From IMG/VR virus record IMGVR_UViG_3300029258_002722, positions 1 through 64,000 of that record: a stretch of 64,000 nt of DNA. The stretch is one strand, 5' to 3'. Numbering within the stretch: the first letter of the stretch is position 1; each line of letters starts with the position of its first letter. Positions 11,837-20,969 of this stretch are shown here, piece after piece. The translations under genes and the position numbers were made by a program. The notes under the pieces are model-generated. The model had not been told where the DNA came from. It did no database searches and saw only the letters and a program-made list of their open reading frames with translations. Origin of the DNA: a virus.

Positions 11837-12619
11837 ATGCCAGACTGGACTCAATTACACGACGTCTACAACAACACAAAAGACAATTTTAACCCAAGAA
11901 GAGTGGAAAGAATAACTGGAGAAATATATGGTTATTATCTTCCATTTGGAGAAACTATTTGCGCAACATGCCCACATGAGTATGGAGAACTTCCTCCTAA
12001 TTGCTCATTATGGCATCCTGTCAAATATTGCCCAGTGATAAGGGTTAAAGATAAGCGAAAGTTTATGCATCCTATTCTTAACACAAGAAGTAATAGAGCA
12101 AATGATAAGACTTTGACTATAACAATAGGTACATTGATTTGGAATTTTCATCATGGACTTGATTTTATTTTCAGAGGATGTCGAGAGAATGGACTTGATC
12201 TTCATCATATTGATGGAAATCCTTTTAATAACAGATTTGAAAATGTTGTTTTAATAAGATCTCATAATAGACTTCATGCTCAAATGAAAAGTATTTCAAC
12301 ATCAATAAATAGTCTTATCTCTATTGCAAAGGAATGTGAAAAGGAAGAGAAAAAAAGAATTTGGAAAGAAGTTAAACGATTATCTGATGTACATAAAAGT
12401 CTATCCAAGGATATTCAAGATGATCCATTAGTATGGAAAATGATAGAAATAATAAGAAATGTAAGATCTGGCCATTTACCAACTGAAAGAGCACATCAAA
12501 TGTTACATGAGATGGACTGCGCATTTCCTCCAGGATTGAATAAAGAAAATTTTGATATAAGAACTTGGAGAAAAAATATGAAACCTCATATTCAAACATC
12601 AACTGAAACTTCATTATAA
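11837..12619 (+). CDS. HNH endonuclease
   Basis: A 260-residue protein with the HNH core L-D-L-H-H-I-D-G-N-P-F-N-N-R-F-E-N-V-V-L, then R-S-H-N-R-L-H. Two cysteine groups precede it (CATCPHEYGELPPNCSLWHP and YCPV). ATG 11837 is chosen over the in-frame GTG 11831 because AAGGAG lies at the correct distance. Free-standing HNH genes of this kind in phages are often homing nucleases. Its C-terminal half is helical and carries no further motif. Confidence 0.8.
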   Translation: MPDWTQLHDVYNNTKDNFNPRRVERITGEIYGYYLPFGETICATCPHEYGELPPNCSLWHPVKYCPVIRVKDKRKFMHPILNTRSNRANDKTLTITIGTLIWNFHHGLDFIFRGCRENGLDLHHIDGNPFNNRFENVVLIRSHNRLHAQMKSISTSINSLISIAKECEKEEKKRIWKEVKRLSDVHKSLSKDIQDDPLVWKMIEIIRNVRSGHLPTERAHQMLHEMDCAFPPGLNKENFDIRTWRKNMKPHIQTSTETSL

Positions 12620-12634
12620 GATAAAATTTATATG

Positions 12635-12655
12635 ATTTGTAACATATTAAAAAGG
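12635..12655 (+). promoter_or_regulatory. Candidate phage promoter, TTTGTAACA motif
   Basis: ATTTGTAACATATTAAAAAG precedes the start at 12663 and matches the recurrent motif, with TATTAAAA in the second block. Confidence 0.45.
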
Positions 12656-12662
12656 AAAATGT

Positions 12663-13166
12663 ATGTCTACCTCAGTATGGTCTCAATTGAATACTTGGTT
12701 ATGGGATGGTAATCGAAAATCTCCAGTTCCTGCTATTTTAACAAAACCAGGTTCTCCAGTTACACATAGAAACTTATTAACTATGTTTATGAATAATGGA
12801 CCTTTGAATAAATATTTGAATACGTATCTTAATACTTATCATGTATTTAGTATTGATAAGGAAGAATTTTTAATATTTATAAAGAGATGTGTGATTGATT
12901 ATAAGGTTAGGAAAGGGAGCTCATTTTATACAAGGCGACCAAGTAAAGATAAGTTATATGACATTTTAAGAGAAAAAATAGTATCTTTAAAAAATGACGA
13001 TGTTTTATTATTATCTGAAATAATTTCTAGATCAAAAGACAGAGAGCAGATATATGAAACTTTAGGACTTGAAGTTCCAAAAGTTAAAAAGACAAAAAAG
13101 AAAAAACCAAAAAAAATAAGTTTCAAATCATATATAAGTGAAAACTTTTCAATGGTTGATATATGA
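12663..13166 (+). CDS. Unidentified basic protein
   Basis: A 167-residue protein with an aromatic N-terminus (VWSQLNTWLWDGNRKSP), a helical middle and a very lysine-rich segment (VPKVKKTKKKKPKK) near the end. The basic tail suggests nucleic-acid contact. No family recognised. It has its own promoter-like motif and a terminator directly downstream. Confidence 0.7.
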   Translation: MSTSVWSQLNTWLWDGNRKSPVPAILTKPGSPVTHRNLLTMFMNNGPLNKYLNTYLNTYHVFSIDKEEFLIFIKRCVIDYKVRKGSSFYTRRPSKDKLYDILREKIVSLKNDDVLLLSEIISRSKDREQIYETLGLEVPKVKKTKKKKPKKISFKSYISENFSMVDI

Positions 13167-13168
13167 AA

Positions 13169-13209
13169 AATGGACGTCAGCTATCCACGTGTAATCTCTG
13201 ACGTCCATT
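13169..13209. terminator. Bidirectional terminator between convergent genes
   Basis: A perfect 12-bp stem, AATGGACGTCAG/CTGACGTCCATT, with a 17-nt loop. It lies between the plus gene ending at 13166 and the minus gene ending at 13227. Confidence 0.75.
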
Positions 13210-13226
13210 ATATTTCTTAAATTAAT

Positions 13227-13829
13227 TTAGGTTTTTGGTGAACATGCCTTTTCCCATCCAATCACACCATAACCTTTACATACTGTACATGTAATGTGAG
13301 AAAGAATTCTTCCTGTACTTACCTTTCGATCAATGTATTTATTACCGCCGCATCGTGAACATTTTTTCTTTGCGTTTTTCCTGAAAGGTATTCTCTTTCT
13401 ACCATTGCATATCGAACAATGATTCGGACCAATCCATCCTGTTTCATGACATTCTCTACATGGTTTATGTTGAATTCCTGATCCCAAACAATCAGGACAT
13501 TTATCCATGTTTTTAACAATGCCTTGCTCAACAACAGGTTTAATTCCTCCACCACCACAGTATTTGCATTTATTCATGCTATTACTGAAGTCAAGATCAA
13601 ACTCAAAAACATTATTACAATTGCTTTTATTTTTGATAATTTCATATAAGAGTTGATTTTTTGCTTTTATTAATGATATGTTAAATTTTTCGTCGGGGTC
13701 TTCTACTTCTTCAAGTATATCAAAAAATACTTGAATTATGTCATTTGCATGATTTACGTCTAAATTATGCGGGTCTATATCATCAATATTCAAAACTCTA
13801 CACGCTTCTTGACACTCAGTTTGATCCAT
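13227..13829 (-). CDS. Cysteine-rich DnaJ-type zinc-finger protein
   Basis: A 200-residue protein. An acidic helical N-terminal half is followed by repeated CxxCxGxG-type motifs: CKYCGGGG, CPDCLGSG, CRECHETG, CSICNGRK, CSRCGGNK and CTVCKGYG. These would form a DnaJ-like zinc scaffold. There is no J-domain. The start ATG 13829 is chosen because GGAGGAGGTG lies just upstream; an ATG at 13847 is in frame. It is the only minus-strand gene here and faces away from the polymerase. Confidence 0.8.
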   Translation of the reverse strand: MDQTECQEACRVLNIDDIDPHNLDVNHANDIIQVFFDILEEVEDPDEKFNISLIKAKNQLLYEIIKNKSNCNNVFEFDLDFSNSMNKCKYCGGGGIKPVVEQGIVKNMDKCPDCLGSGIQHKPCRECHETGWIGPNHCSICNGRKRIPFRKNAKKKCSRCGGNKYIDRKVSTGRILSHITCTVCKGYGVIGWEKACSPKT

Positions 13830-13847
13830 TAAAGCACCTCCTCCCAT

Positions 13848-14107
13848 TTACAGTCGAGTCTAAGTTCTTACCAATTTCCATAGTAACTGTACACATGTCA
13901 TCTCTCCTTAAGATTTAAAAAAGTTAATAAAAGTGATTCATAATAATTCTCCTTCCCTTGCCCAGATTAACACTAAAACACTAACTGTAAAACAAAATTA
14001 ACAAACTCTTCATCTCTTCACTAATAAATATATATAGCAGTATTACTTTAAACATAAAAAGGATATTAAAAATATTATTTGTAACAAAACATAAAAGGAT
14101 ATTTTAT
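13848..14107. promoter_or_regulatory. Divergent intergenic region upstream of the polymerase
   Basis: No ORF of note. It holds TAATAAATATATATAG (14022-14037), a motif also found in the divergent gap at 19741, and the TTTGTAACAAAACATAAAAG promoter candidate at 14077-14097, directly ahead of the polymerase gene. Minus-strand signals for the 13829 gene were not identified. Confidence 0.45.
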
Positions 14108-17100
14108 ATGGCAAAAAGTCTCAGACAATCATTAGCTGATTGCTCAACATGTGAATTGTTAGAAGCTCCATCATGTATTATGGACACTAACTCAAAAGCA
14201 GATCTTACAAAAGTTGAAGTTGTTGTGGTATCTGAAAATCCTGGCAAGGATGAGATTAAAAGAGGTGTTCCTTTAATTGGAAAAGCAGGAAAGACTTTTA
14301 GAAAACATTTTGACAAATATATAAAGAAAGACTTTAAATGGTTACTGACAAATTGTGTATTATGTTTGACCTTAGACGAAGATGGAAATACAGGAAATCC
14401 AAATGACGAAACAATTGAAAAATGTAAAACAAATTGTTTTGATATTATTAAAACTTGTAACCCAAAATTGATAATTGTAATGGGATCAAGTCCTATGAAA
14501 GCATTTGGAATTGCAGAAAAAGGAATAACTAATTTAAGAGGTCAATTTTTTAAATGGGAAGATAGAGATGTTTTAGTAACTGTTCACCCAAGTTTCGTAA
14601 ATCGAAATCAAAGTTATGCTGATAAATTTGAGGAAGATATTAAAACAGCAGCTGAATTTTTAGGAAAGACATTTACAGATAAAAAGAAAGCTCCAATTAA
14701 AACAGAGAATCTTAAAAAAGGTGTTTATAATTATAAAATTCCAGATAAATTTTATACTGATGAATATAGATTAGTTGATGTACAATATATAATGAAAACC
14801 AATAAAGTATTGTACATATTTAGAGATAAAGATAATAAGAAAGTCTATCATCAAGAAGGTGATAATTATTATTTTTATACTTGTCCAGATGGTGTTAAAA
14901 GAGATAAGATAATTCCTTATGATCAATTATATCAAGGTCAATGTCATTATAGAGAAAGAGCTGTTCTTGATTCTGAGAAAACATATGAAGGAGATATAAA
15001 AATAACTCAGAAGCATGCAATGGATTATTATCTTCAATCCACTGGAGAAGCTAAGAGAACTGATTTTAATATAATGTTTATTGATATTGAGATCGACACA
15101 AAAGGTGTTCAAGTATTTCCAGATCCGAAAGAAGCTAAGTTTCCAATCAATCTTCTTACAACTGCTTATCATAAAAAATATACAACTTATGTTATTGATA
15201 ATGGAGCTGAACCAATAATTGAGCAGAAAGGTGTTGAGTTAAAAATATTTAAAAATGAATTAACATTAATAAAACAATTCATTAAAGATTTTAAAGAAGT
15301 TGATCCTGATTTTATTACAGGTTGGAATGCAGTTGCCTTTGACTTTGAGTATATATTCAATAGACTTAAAAGATTAAAAATTCCTCAGGGGAGTATGTCA
15401 AAGTTTGGAGAATTTTATGTTGAAGGTTCTCGATTCATTTGTAATTTAGTAGGTTGTGTCCCATTAGATCAGATGCATTTATATAAGATGTTTACATTTA
15501 CAAAAAAGGAAAATTATCAATTAGGGTTTATTGGTCAAGTTGAAGTAAAGATGACCAAAATACAAATGCCTTATCCTTTTCATGAGATGTATACAAAAGC
15601 ATTAAATAAATTAATTGAGTATAATATTAGGGACGTTGTTCTTCTTGAGAAATTAGAAGATAAGTTAAGTCATGTTAATTTTATAAATGAGATAAGGACA
15701 ATTTGTAATACAAGTTTTGATTCAGGTTCTGCAGTATTGGGTCAAGTTGATTCATTAACTGTGTCATATTTGAAGGAAAGAGGTCTTGCGTCTAAGAATG
15801 GAGATCCTCATATTGCAAAAGAAAAATATCCTGGAGCATTTGTATATGATCCAATTCCTGGAATATATGATGATATAACTGACTTTGACTTCACATCTCT
15901 ATATCCGAGTCTTATGATAACTTATAACATTGGTCCAAATAATTTTATTCTGAAATTAGAAGATGAATCTCTCGGTTATGATGTAGCATATAATAGAGAA
16001 GGTCTTCCAGATGAAATTGATATAATAATGGATCCAATGTGTGATAGGATTCCTGAAAGAATTAATACAAAAGATTTATTAGGAGATATTGATAAGAAAA
16101 AATGGCTTGTTACAATTAATGGTTGTGTATATGATAACCATGAAAATGTTGAATCTGTATATAGTGGGATTCTTACAATGTTATTAGGTTCTCGTAAAAT
16201 ATATAAAGGTAAGATGTTTAAAGCAAAAGAAGCTAAAGATGATTCAGGTTTTGACTTTTATTATTCAAGACAGTATTCATATAAGGTTCTTGCTAATTCA
16301 TTATATGGAGCAATTGCAAATAAGATATTTAGATTCTTTGATAGGAGTTGTGCAACTGCAATTACATTGGGTGGGCAGGAAGCTCTTAAATGGAGTATTG
16401 TTGAAGGTAATGAATTTATGGAGCATTTAAGAACAGGGCAAAAAATAAAGAGAGCAAAACCTCTTACAAAGAAAGAGATGTATGATCCAAAAGAAATGCA
16501 AAAAAGAAAATTATCAACTCCTCATATTGTAACAGGCGATACTGATTCAATTTTTTGTTGCTTTCAAGACTTTAAAGGAGATAAAACTGAAAAGCAAATA
16601 TTAAGTTGGTGTAATGAAATTCAAACTTATTTGAATGAAACAATTATGAAAGAAATGGTAGCAAAGCATAATGTTCCATTTGAAAAAAATAGATTAGAGT
16701 TAAAGAATGAGCTTATTATATCAAGAGGTTTATTCTTAGCTAAGAAACGATATTCAATAAGAGTAACTAATCAAGAAGGTAAAAAAGTTGATGACATTAA
16801 CTATATGGGTATTGAGATAAAGAGATCTGATTATCCAAGTAAATCAAAAGAGTTTATGAAAGAACTTCTTGATATAATATTGAAATCAGAGAATGTATCG
16901 TTGCATGAAATTTTCTCATATATTCAACAAAAAGAAGAAGAATTTAAAAGTCTAATTATGAAAGGTGATAAGACTATTGCAAGACCTGTATCATATGGTA
17001 AAAAGATTAATGATTATAAAACAATCCCTCAAGGTGTGAAAGCTATGGAAGCTTGGAACAAAGTAATGTATCATATTCACAATCAAGGTTCCAAGTCATA

Positions 17101-17347
17101 TATGTTTAGAGTTTTAGGAATTGATAGAGATAAAGCTCCAAAAGATGTAATTAAAAAATATGATAAATTTATAGCTGATGGAAATAAATTTAAAGTCATA
17201 GCAATTCCAGATGATGAACCATGCTTACCACCATATATATTACCTGACTTAAATGGAAATTTAGAATTCGCATTTAAAGATAGACACGATTTATTACTTA
17301 AACCAATTACTGAAGTAAAACAAAAAACAAACGTTTTAACATTTTAG
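14108..17347 (+). CDS. UDG-family 4/5-like domain fused to family B DNA polymerase
   Basis: A 1079-residue protein. Residues 1-200 resemble an iron-sulphur uracil-DNA glycosylase: CSTC near residue 12, SENPGKDE, a later NCVLC, and V-H-P-S near residue 165. After a linker come the exonuclease motifs (FIDIEID near 323, NAVAFDFEYIFNRL, YNIRDVVLLEKL). The polymerase motifs follow: DFTSLYPS near 594, KVLANSLYGAI, and GDTDS near 811. It is the replicative polymerase. The fused glycosylase-like domain could scan for uracil or anchor the enzyme. Confidence 0.9.
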   Translation: MAKSLRQSLADCSTCELLEAPSCIMDTNSKADLTKVEVVVVSENPGKDEIKRGVPLIGKAGKTFRKHFDKYIKKDFKWLLTNCVLCLTLDEDGNTGNPNDETIEKCKTNCFDIIKTCNPKLIIVMGSSPMKAFGIAEKGITNLRGQFFKWEDRDVLVTVHPSFVNRNQSYADKFEEDIKTAAEFLGKTFTDKKKAPIKTENLKKGVYNYKIPDKFYTDEYRLVDVQYIMKTNKVLYIFRDKDNKKVYHQEGDNYYFYTCPDGVKRDKIIPYDQLYQGQCHYRERAVLDSEKTYEGDIKITQKHAMDYYLQSTGEAKRTDFNIMFIDIEIDTKGVQVFPDPKEAKFPINLLTTAYHKKYTTYVIDNGAEPIIEQKGVELKIFKNELTLIKQFIKDFKEVDPDFITGWNAVAFDFEYIFNRLKRLKIPQGSMSKFGEFYVEGSRFICNLVGCVPLDQMHLYKMFTFTKKENYQLGFIGQVEVKMTKIQMPYPFHEMYTKALNKLIEYNIRDVVLLEKLEDKLSHVNFINEIRTICNTSFDSGSAVLGQVDSLTVSYLKERGLASKNGDPHIAKEKYPGAFVYDPIPGIYDDITDFDFTSLYPSLMITYNIGPNNFILKLEDESLGYDVAYNREGLPDEIDIIMDPMCDRIPERINTKDLLGDIDKKKWLVTINGCVYDNHENVESVYSGILTMLLGSRKIYKGKMFKAKEAKDDSGFDFYYSRQYSYKVLANSLYGAIANKIFRFFDRSCATAITLGGQEALKWSIVEGNEFMEHLRTGQKIKRAKPLTKKEMYDPKEMQKRKLSTPHIVTGDTDSIFCCFQDFKGDKTEKQILSWCNEIQTYLNETIMKEMVAKHNVPFEKNRLELKNELIISRGLFLAKKRYSIRVTNQEGKKVDDINYMGIEIKRSDYPSKSKEFMKELLDIILKSENVSLHEIFSYIQQKEEEFKSLIMKGDKTIARPVSYGKKINDYKTIPQGVKAMEAWNKVMYHIHNQGSKSYMFRVLGIDRDKAPKDVIKKYDKFIADGNKFKVIAIPDDEPCLPPYILPDLNGNLEFAFKDRHDLLLKPITEVKQKTNVLTF

Positions 17348-17398
17348 ATAGTTATAAGATTTAGTAAGAACATATAATAAATTATAATTGGAGGATTC

Positions 17399-18094
17399 AT
17401 GAGTGAAACTGTGAAGCTTATCGAAAACATAGTAACGTGGCAGGGAGAATGCGCGGATAGTGGCAGAAGAATGTTATTATTGAGATTTAAAGATTGTGAT
17501 AGAGTTGTTAATGGGAATCCATGTCAATGGTGTGATACTCTAATTAAAATGAGAGTATCATCAGCAGCTGAATATAAAATCAAAGATATTCAAGACACAA
17601 TTAATAAAGAGAATTGTGGACTTATGATCACAGGTGGAGAACCTTTATATAGTGAAAATTATAAGTCAACTCTTAATATGTTGAATACATTGGATTATAA
17701 GGTAGCAAACATTGAAACGAATGGATGTAACTTAACAACATTTCTCGGAGATTTACGAGCTAATGATAAAAATGTAAAAATTATTTATTCTCCAAAAATA
17801 TTTAATCTATCTGATTTAGATGCTGAAAAAACCAGAGTAGATGAATTTAAATATATACTTGATGAAGATCAAGATTTAGTTTTTATTAAAGTTGTAGCTG
17901 AAGAAAAAAATGAATTTATGATGGAATTTCTTTTACATTTAAATTTATTAGGTTTATCTTCAATTACATATTTGATGCCAAAAGGAAAGAGTAGAGAGGA
18001 GATATTAAAGAATGCTCCTATTGTGTTTGATTTAGCAGATAAACATAAAATGAATATAAGCTCACGGGAACATTTAATTTATGACTTTATATAA
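17399..18094 (+). CDS. queE: QueE-like radical SAM enzyme (7-carboxy-7-deazaguanine synthase)
   Basis: A 231-residue protein with cysteines C33-x8-C42-x2-C45 (an extended radical SAM cluster loop, as in some QueE), then M-I-T-G-G-E-P-L for SAM binding and N-I-E-T-N-G. QueE converts carboxytetrahydropterin to 7-carboxy-7-deazaguanine, the first deazapurine of the queuosine and 7-deazaguanine DNA-modification routes. With the DpdA/TGT-like gene at 22725 it suggests modified guanine in phage DNA. QueC, QueD and FolE are not in this window. RBS GGAGG. Confidence 0.85.
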   Translation: MSETVKLIENIVTWQGECADSGRRMLLLRFKDCDRVVNGNPCQWCDTLIKMRVSSAAEYKIKDIQDTINKENCGLMITGGEPLYSENYKSTLNMLNTLDYKVANIETNGCNLTTFLGDLRANDKNVKIIYSPKIFNLSDLDAEKTRVDEFKYILDEDQDLVFIKVVAEEKNEFMMEFLLHLNLLGLSSITYLMPKGKSREEILKNAPIVFDLADKHKMNISSREHLIYDFI

Positions 18095-18320
18095 TAAAAA
18101 AGGAAGACTGATATCTGACTCAAAAGGTATTGGAGTTATATCAGGATCCGGAGAACATTTTGATAGTCTCCTTAGAAGATTTAAAAGGACAGTATCAAAA
18201 GCAGGTATAATAAAAGAAGTTCATCAACGAAGATTTCACGAAAAAAGTAGTGTTAGAAAAAATCGAAAGAAGTCTGAGTCTATTAAACGAAGCAACCAAG
18301 AAAGGAAAAATGAAAGATGA
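18081..18320 (+). CDS. Small basic protein
   Basis: A 79-residue protein overlapping the QueE end by 14 nt and the next start by four. It is strongly basic towards the C-terminus (RKNRKKSESIKRSNQERKNER), which would suit RNA or DNA binding or a ribosomal-protein-like role. No family recognised. Confidence 0.6.
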   Translation: MTLYNKKGRLISDSKGIGVISGSGEHFDSLLRRFKRTVSKAGIIKEVHQRRFHEKSSVRKNRKKSESIKRSNQERKNER

Positions 18321-18622
18321 AACAAATTATTGCAGTTGCAGATAAGTTAGTTGTCGAATTAATGGAAACAAGTAATGTAACACCTGGTGGATTGATCATT
18401 CCTGAAACAGCTCAACCTCAGGAACCTCAACGATATGGAAAAGTTCTTTCAGTAGGTGTTGAATGTGATAAAGCAATTCAAGAGGGCGACATTGTAATGT
18501 TTCATGCAAGTTTTGGTATGGACATTATAGTTGATGAAAAATTAATGAAAGTCCTTGGTAATACTGAAGTTTATGCAATCCTTAGGGAGGTAGAAAATGA
18601 CGGAGAAAAAGGAAGCGAGTAA
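18317..18622 (+). CDS. GroES/gp31-like co-chaperonin
   Basis: A 101-residue protein with the GroES pattern: an N-terminal strand ADKLVVELMET, a mobile loop with GGLIIPETAQPQEPQ, then YGKVLSVG and GDIVMFHASFGMDI, and a C-terminal strand. Phage GroES homologues replace the host cap on GroEL so that the capsid protein can fold. It sits in an operon-like run with overlapping starts. Confidence 0.88.
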   Translation: MKQIIAVADKLVVELMETSNVTPGGLIIPETAQPQEPQRYGKVLSVGVECDKAIQEGDIVMFHASFGMDIIVDEKLMKVLGNTEVYAILREVENDGEKGSE

Positions 18623-18860
18623 AGAAACTGAAAATAAAAATCCAGATGGTCCTTTCAATCTGGAAGATTTACCAATCGTTAAATGTATATGTGGTGGAAT
18701 GCTTTGGGAATATGCAATTGTGCTTAGACGACTTGATACACCAAAGACAGGTCCTAAGAATGTCCCAATTGACGCTGTTCAATGTAAAAAATGTGGATCT
18801 ATTTTACAAGATGGCGTACCCATTTTAAGAAAACCAGTTCCACAAATTAAATCTAAATAA
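18597..18860 (+). CDS. Small zinc-ribbon protein
   Basis: An 87-residue protein with C-I-C-G-G-M near residue 31 and C-K-K-C-G near residue 62, forming a likely zinc site. It overlaps the GroES-like gene by 26 nt, with GGGAGG as ribosome binding site. Its C-C-G and double-cysteine pattern resembles the next gene, so they may be diverged paralogues. Confidence 0.65.
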   Translation: MTEKKEASKETENKNPDGPFNLEDLPIVKCICGGMLWEYAIVLRRLDTPKTGPKNVPIDAVQCKKCGSILQDGVPILRKPVPQIKSK

Positions 18861-18884
18861 CCCTTTAAATTGGAGAATAGTGAA

Positions 18885-19121
18885 ATGCAACCAGGCCAAC
18901 AACCGCCAATGCCACCAGGTATGAATCAAGAACTTATGATGGAAATGGTTAAAAATGCAAAACCTGTTTTATGTAAATGTGGAACAGGTGTTTTTAAAGA
19001 AGGAATTCAAATGGTTAGATCTTCTGCTTTAGATCCTGCTAATAAAACAGGTCAAGATCAGATTATTCATATTCCTGTTCTTTATTGCGTAAAATGTCAT
19101 TTGCCAGCAAACGTGAAATAG
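18885..19121 (+). CDS. Small zinc-ribbon protein, proline-rich N-terminus
   Basis: A 78-residue protein. N-terminal QPGQQPPMPPGMN, then C-K-C-G-T-G and C-V-K-C-H as a zinc site. ATG 18885 has TTGGAG at the right distance; an in-frame TTG at 18870 is less likely. Related in layout to the preceding gene. Function unknown. Confidence 0.6.
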   Translation: MQPGQQPPMPPGMNQELMMEMVKNAKPVLCKCGTGVFKEGIQMVRSSALDPANKTGQDQIIHIPVLYCVKCHLPANVK

Positions 19122-19135
19122 TCTAAAGGTGAAAT

Positions 19136-19342
19136 ATGATTAAAGACATTGATAATTTATTCACTTATCATCCTCCAAAAGGAGATCAGACTGAAAGATA
19201 TGAGTCAATAAGAGAAAATGCAAAAAATTTTGCAAAACATATTGACGATACATGTCCTGACAGCGCTGAAAAGACAATTGCAATAAGAAGACTACAAGAG
19301 TGTGTAATGCATGCTAACTCTTCAATTGCAATAAATGAATAA
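19136..19342 (+). CDS. Acb1/Acb2-sized small helical protein
   Basis: A 68-residue protein, DNLFTYHPPKGDQTERYESI followed by a helix with KNFAKHIDDTCPDSAEKTIAIRRLQECVMHANSSIAINE. The motif 'tyHpPk.dQ..RYe.iR...k.la..i....P.s.E...A...lee.vm.ANa.Ia.ne' matches a widespread phage family, previously DUF7681, that includes Acb2, a cyclic-oligonucleotide sponge. I infer an anti-CBASS/Thoeris sponge from this resemblance. Confidence 0.7.
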   Translation: MIKDIDNLFTYHPPKGDQTERYESIRENAKNFAKHIDDTCPDSAEKTIAIRRLQECVMHANSSIAINE

Positions 19343-19349
19343 ATGACAA

Positions 19350-19388
19350 AAAATAAGGGTGCTTTTATGGTGGCGCCCTTATTTTTTT
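19350..19388 (+). terminator. Rho-independent terminator between convergent genes
   Basis: AAATAAGGGTGC pairs with GGCGCCCTTATTT (with a T/G pair) around a short loop and is followed by a T-run to 19388. It separates the plus gene ending at 19342 from the minus gene ending at 19422. Confidence 0.8.
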
Positions 19389-19421
19389 AAAGTTATCTCT
19401 CCTCTCAAAGAAGGAAAACTT

Positions 19422-19709
19422 TTAAGATTTATATTTTTCTCTTAATTTTAATAATATATTTAAAACTTCATCAACAATTTCTTCATATGTACTATCATGA
19501 GATGGATGCAAATATAACTTTATAATGAAACATTTAAGATTTCTTATCTCTTCTTTATAATATTCCAACATAGAATCACATATATCAGACTCCTTAATTA
19601 ATCTCAATGAAAGGTTTGTCAATTTTTTCCTTTCATCCTTTGTCTGTTTCATCGATTCTTCTCCGGATAGATTTTTAAGTATATAATTCATAACATGTTC
19701 TGCTTCCAT
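19422..19709 (-). CDS. Unidentified small helical protein
   Basis: A 95-residue, predominantly helical, charged protein (TKDERKKLTNLSLRLIKESD, then hydrophobic-heptad helices). AGGAGG lies directly upstream of the ATG. It is an isolated minus-strand gene. Function unknown. Confidence 0.65.
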   Translation of the reverse strand: MEAEHVMNYILKNLSGEESMKQTKDERKKLTNLSLRLIKESDICDSMLEYYKEEIRNLKCFIIKLYLHPSHDSTYEEIVDEVLNILLKLREKYKS

Positions 19710-19740
19710 AATTTCCTCCTAATTAATAATTTATTTCTTA

Positions 19741-19757
19741 TTAATAAATATATATAG
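19741..19757. promoter_or_regulatory. TAATAAATATATATAG motif in divergent gap
   Basis: TTAATAAATATATATAG matches 14022-14037 and resembles AT-rich stretches in the gaps at 40747 and 49653. It lies between divergent genes (19709 minus, 19833 plus). It may be a phage promoter or a replication-related AT-rich element; by-eye match only. Confidence 0.35.
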
Positions 19758-19832
19758 TATGAGAATCCATATGTATTCATTAGAACAAAATATAAATGAT
19801 GAATTTTAACGAAAAGTGAAAGGATTTATTAA

Positions 19833-20672
19833 ATGAAGACAACGAAAATAGTAGCAAGAGATTTAGGTGACGCATGGTTTCAAACATTGTATAAAATTTT
19901 AGAACCTGATGCAGCATTTGTTTATACAATTGACAGAGGTTCTTATGCTGGACAAAAAAGACTTGAGTTTGATTGGGTAACAATTCAAATTAAACAACCT
20001 TGGACATTACCTCTTGTTCCAAAGATAGAACCTCATTATGGAGTTCCTGATCCATGTGATGAAGATTATCTTTATGGACGAGGAGAATTTACAAAGTCTT
20101 ATATTGAATATCTTATGTCCGGAGAAGTTGAAGAGGGTGAATCTTATACGTATGGACAACGTCTTACCAAATATCCAATATCTATTGATTACATAAAATC
20201 ATATCTCAATGAAAAAAATATTGTAGTAAGTGAACAAGATATTTGGGAAAATGATAAAATAATATCAATCAATAAAGATAATCCTGATGATTGTTATTTA
20301 AATCAAACTGAACTACTTATTTGGACTTATAAAAATAAGGGTTATCGAAATAACCAAATGGTTCTTCAGATCGCTCATCCGACTGATATGCTTCTTCAAG
20401 ACCCTCCTTGTCTCAGATCAATTGACACAAGAATTCAAGATGGTGCTTTACACTTTTATCCTTACTTCAGATCATGGGATTTGTTTAATGGTTTCCCTGC
20501 AAACTTAGCAGCAATTGAAAATCTTAAACAATATTGTGCAGCATGTATTGGAGTTGAAAATGGAGAAATCATTGCTACATGTAAAGGTCTTCATGTATAT
20601 GATTATGCATTTGATATTTCAAAAGTTCTTCGTATGAAAGAAGATATTGAATTAAAGGAAGGCACTAACTAA
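19833..20672 (+). CDS. Thymidylate synthase family enzyme, archaeal-type
   Basis: A 279-residue protein with D-P-P-C-L-R-S-I-D (catalytic Cys near residue 193), then Y-F-R-S-W-D-L-F-N-G-F-P-A-N-L and H-V-Y-D-Y-A, the order of the ThyA fold. The PPCLR form resembles archaeal-type thymidylate synthases more than E. coli ThyA. It may make dTMP or, as for phage relatives, a hydroxymethylated pyrimidine nucleotide. The sequence does not settle which. Confidence 0.8.
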   Translation: MKTTKIVARDLGDAWFQTLYKILEPDAAFVYTIDRGSYAGQKRLEFDWVTIQIKQPWTLPLVPKIEPHYGVPDPCDEDYLYGRGEFTKSYIEYLMSGEVEEGESYTYGQRLTKYPISIDYIKSYLNEKNIVVSEQDIWENDKIISINKDNPDDCYLNQTELLIWTYKNKGYRNNQMVLQIAHPTDMLLQDPPCLRSIDTRIQDGALHFYPYFRSWDLFNGFPANLAAIENLKQYCAACIGVENGEIIATCKGLHVYDYAFDISKVLRMKEDIELKEGTN

Positions 20673-20969
20673 ATGCCATTCAAATGGGACACGGGAGAAA
20701 AGGAACCTTCCTTTTCAATTCCCGACATTGACGTCACTGAAAATGATAATGACATAACATTATGTAATACCTATACAACCTGCCCTCGATATGACGAAAA
20801 GGAATTAAAAGAATTCCAGAGAATAAAAGCATGTTGGGACAATATGCAAGACATTCAATATGACAAAAGGACTGGTTGTTTCTTTAAGGTAGAAGACAAT
20901 AAAAAATCTTTTTCAACTATGGAACGTGTCCCATTTGCAATGAAATGTATGTATCAAGAATTGGTATAA
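20673..20969 (+). CDS. Unidentified small acidic protein
   Basis: A 98-residue protein that starts immediately after the thymidylate-synthase stop, with AAGGAAGG ahead. It has an acidic N-terminal half (DIDVTENDNDITLC) and four scattered cysteines. No family recognised; co-expression with nucleotide metabolism genes is inferred from spacing. Confidence 0.6.
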   Translation: MPFKWDTGEKEPSFSIPDIDVTENDNDITLCNTYTTCPRYDEKELKEFQRIKACWDNMQDIQYDKRTGCFFKVEDNKKSFSTMERVPFAMKCMYQELV

